Assembly: GCA_902489475.1 (NCBI GenBank)
Contig: CABUAH010000072.1
Location: 1 to 7,705 of the forward strand
Source of the DNA: an uncultured Oscillospiraceae bacterium
Lineage (GTDB): Bacteria > Bacillota > Clostridia > Oscillospirales > Ruminococcaceae
Direction: 5' to 3'
DNA length: 7,705 nucleotides
In this document: piece after piece, positions 5,997 to 7,705 of the stretch
How positions within the stretch are numbered: position 1 is the stretch's first letter
Layout: the number at the start of each line of letters is the position of its first letter
The notes under the pieces: generated by a model
What the model was told of the DNA's origin: nothing
Databases searched by the model: none
What the model saw: the letters and a program-made list of their open reading frames with translations, nothing else
Made by a program: the position numbers and the translations under genes

Positions 5997-7337
5997 ATGT
6001 ATTTTCATGGATCAATACTTGTTTTTATATTCGATATTTCCGTCGTTTTTTTGAGTAGCCTTGTATATTTATGGGTAGTATATAAAATCTTGTCCCCTAA
6101 AAAACCAATGCGATTTTTTTCTGTTCCGGTGATAATATTAGCTGTAACACACGACTTATTGATACAATCGCTTGAAGCAATAAGTTTTTCTCCGTGGTAT
6201 AATACGCTGCCTTATGCTTTTGATGTTTCGATACCGCTTATATATGCAATTATATATCTAAAGGGAAGTTTCATTCAAAAACTGACTATTGTTATTACGA
6301 TTTCGCTCATCGCCTCTATAACGGGTTCGTTTTTCGTAGGGTTCTGGATGTTTTTTGGCTTTTCGTATGAATCTATGCACGATTCGATTCCAATATATAT
6401 ATGCACAGGAATAGTTGTACACGCATTGAATGCTCTATCAGAAATTTTGTTCGCGAAGATCTGCAAAAAAGTCACTTTAAAGCTAAAACAATCAGAATCA
6501 ACAATGGTTATGATAATGATTCTGTTATTGTTATTATTTTCTGTTATCTCGATACACACTACAAATGTCATAAACGATCCGGTAGCAAAGATATACACCA
6601 TGACATCTGTTATACTCGTTATAATTGCATTTGCGATCATGCTCTACATCATAAATCGAATAAGCAAAAACAACTATATCAAACAGGAAAACATTCTTTT
6701 AAAAATGGAAAAGAACTATCAAAAGCAACAATACGATGATATCATCCGTCAATCTGAACAGATAAGCAAGCTTCGCCACGATTATAAAAACAACTTTTTG
6801 GTAATCCGCTCGCTCATATCTGATAACAATAACGCAAAAGCACTTGAAATTATTAACAAAGATATTGAGCAGATAAATATGCAAAGATCTCATGTTAAAA
6901 CTAATAACGAAGTTGTGAACGCTATCCTTAACACAAAAATTTCCATAGCGGCGGAAAAAGGCATCAAAGTAAGCATCATAAGCATTTCTGATTTTGACGA
7001 AATAGACGACTTTGATCTTTGCAATTTAATAAGCAATATGTTTGACAATGCGATCAGAGCCACACAGGATTGTGACGAAAAGCTTATTGAAATAACAATC
7101 TCACGAAAAAACGACTATTACATATTTAAAATGTCAAACACGATCAAAGAATCTGTAATCAAAGCAAACCCTTATCTTGAAACAACAAAAGGCGATAAAT
7201 CATCTCACGGGTTAGGCATGAAGATAATAAAAGATATAGCCGACAATTACCACGGCGATATTGATTATTATGAAGAAGATGGCAGATTTAACGTACTTGT
7301 TCATATGGCAGTTTTAGAACCTGTCAGGGTAAAATAA
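5997..7337 (+). CDS. Multi-pass membrane sensor histidine kinase, AgrC/ComD-like (GHKL ATPase)
   Basis: This 446-residue kinase has the usual length of HPK10-type peptide sensors. Residues 1-220 form about seven hydrophobic segments (roughly 5-31, 41-59, 72-89, 93-120, 131-153, 170-190, 197-220) and would be the sensor; there is no extracellular domain of note. A charged linker (about 221-255, probably coiled coil) leads to the phospho-acceptor motif KLRHDYKNN with His261. The GHKL ATPase domain follows: N box NMFDNAIRAT (Asn347, Asp350, Asn351) and G box SHGLGMKII (Gly405, Gly407). In this family ATP-dependent phosphate on His passes to the partner regulator, here Asp58 of the upstream gene. 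It is co-transcribed with that regulator, 12 bases apart, with no agrB- or agrD-like gene between or after them. The ligand is unknown; a peptide is the family norm. All key residues are present, so it should be active. Confidence 0.94.
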   Translation: MYFHGSILVFIFDISVVFLSSLVYLWVVYKILSPKKPMRFFSVPVIILAVTHDLLIQSLEAISFSPWYNTLPYAFDVSIPLIYAIIYLKGSFIQKLTIVITISLIASITGSFFVGFWMFFGFSYESMHDSIPIYICTGIVVHALNALSEILFAKICKKVTLKLKQSESTMVMIMILLLLLFSVISIHTTNVINDPVAKIYTMTSVILVIIAFAIMLYIINRISKNNYIKQENILLKMEKNYQKQQYDDIIRQSEQISKLRHDYKNNFLVIRSLISDNNNAKALEIINKDIEQINMQRSHVKTNNEVVNAILNTKISIAAEKGIKVSIISISDFDEIDDFDLCNLISNMFDNAIRATQDCDEKLIEITISRKNDYYIFKMSNTIKESVIKANPYLETTKGDKSSHGLGMKIIKDIADNYHGDIDYYEEDGRFNVLVHMAVLEPVRVK

Positions 7338-7355
7338 AAGACACATTATAAAAGT

Positions 7356-7419
7356 AATCTCCTTAGGATAATCACTTGAAACAACTAAGCTTCAAGACTG
7401 TATACTAAGGAGATTTTTT
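7356..7419 (+). terminator. Rho-independent terminator of the two-component operon
   Basis: AATCTCCTTAG (7356-7366) pairs perfectly with CTAAGGAGATT (7405-7415). An inner stem CTTGAA (7375-7380) with TTCAAG (7391-7396) and a 10-base loop extends it through a mismatched bulge. A run of six T follows (7414-7419). It starts 18 bases after the kinase stop. A weaker T-run on the opposite strand (from AAAA at 7350-7353) could allow some action in both directions. Confidence 0.85.
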
Positions 7420-7705
7420 ATGCCGCCTTAAGTTTAAGCATAGTATAAACATGATTAAAAGTAACCATACCGTTGTTTTAATTGATAAAAATCATATCAC
7501 AATAAAAATTTGATAATAATAAAAAAACAGCAATCCGAAAAGGAGAGACTACATAAGGAAGTAAGAATTTATAATTAACTTATGTTCTCAACCCTTGCCT
7601 GAAAAAAGACTGTTAGTTTGGCAGAAAGGCAAATAGTAATTTGTAGAGTGAGATTCTACGATACGTAGGTTGCAAGTTTTAAAAATTCTGTTTATAATTT
7701 AATTG
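7420..7705. other. Non-coding right end with several short inverted repeats
   Basis: No frame on either strand combines a start, a ribosome binding site and useful length. The stretch to about 7530 is plain AT-rich spacer. AAAAGGAGAG at 7538-7546 looks like a ribosome binding site but has no start codon after it. From 7590 there are short inverted repeats: TTGCCT (7595-7600) with AGGCAA (7627-7632), enclosing CTGTT/GGCAG (7610-7614 with 7620-7624); TTGTAGA (7641-7647) with TCTACGA (7655-7661); and CTACG (7656-7660) with CGTAG (7664-7668). It is either a leader or small RNA, or an operator region for the promoter at 7670-7698. I recognise no known riboswitch or RNA family. Confidence 0.5.
7670..7698 (+). 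promoter_or_regulatory. Candidate sigma-A promoter reading out of the right edge
   Basis: TTGCAA (7670-7675) and a perfect TATAAT (7693-7698) are separated by 17 bases. The start site would fall at or just past the window edge, so the gene it serves is not visible. The CTACG-ATA-CGTAG dyad ends directly next to the -35, where an operator could sit. Confidence 0.5.

Noticed and set aside
6275..6893. Open frames at 6275-6640 (minus), 6401-6739 (plus) and 6699-6893 (minus) within the kinase
   Set aside because: All lie inside the well-supported kinase gene in other frames and have no family features.
7409..7431. AAGGAGA followed by ATG at 7420 as a translation start
   Set aside because: The frame stops after three codons, and the site is the right arm of the terminator hairpin.
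7418..7468. Minus-strand mini-frame starting MVTFNHVY, reminiscent of the opening of small holin-like toxins
   Set aside because: It is only 16 codons, has no ribosome binding site, lacks the hydrophobic helix of such toxins and ends in LKLKAA inside the terminator region.
7451..7513. Plus-strand 20-codon frame after the operon as a possible signal peptide gene
   Set aside because: It has no ribosome binding site, no AgrD-like Cys or leader, and follows a strong terminator.

Overview
The window looks like a low-GC Gram-positive gut bacterium of the Clostridia, probably a Ruminococcus-like member of the Oscillospiraceae or a Lachnospiraceae relative. The grounds are strong AGGAGG ribosome binding sites, sigma-A type promoters, BspA-type leucine-rich repeats combined with FIVAR repeats in one secreted protein, and a LytTR response regulator with an AgrC-like kinase. 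The family-level placement is inference; no rRNA or other marker gene is present.

Layout. Positions 2-4966 (minus strand) are one uninterrupted reading frame of 1655 codons that runs off the left edge. It encodes a very large secreted modular surface protein: signal peptide, a beta-rich N-terminal domain, a long BspA-type leucine-rich repeat (LRR) array, a FIVAR repeat, a second short LRR array, another beta-rich domain, then a series of FIVAR repeats interleaved with two copies of an unnamed domain carrying the signature AMAGATQ. Its C-terminus, which would show how it is anchored, is outside the window. Positions 4967-5228 are a divergent promoter region with one recognisable promoter per direction. 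Positions 5229-5984 and 5997-7337 (plus strand) form a two-gene operon: a LytTR response regulator and a multi-pass membrane histidine kinase of the AgrC/ComD type (HPK10-like). The operon ends in a strong hairpin followed by a T-run (7356-7419). The last 285 bases hold no convincing gene, but contain a cluster of short, partly competing inverted repeats and a good candidate promoter (7670-7698) pointing out of the right edge.

How the parts may work together. The kinase would sense an extracellular signal, possibly a peptide, and phosphorylate Asp58 of the regulator, which binds DNA through its LytTR domain. The head-to-head arrangement suggests, but does not prove, that the regulator controls the surface-protein gene and its own operon. 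No AgrD-like peptide gene or AgrB-like processing protease is visible, so the source of the signal is unknown. I see no strong evidence of a wholly new system. The most original elements are the duplicated AMAGATQ domain, the orphan quorum-sensing-like pair facing a giant adhesin-like gene, and the structured non-coding right end.
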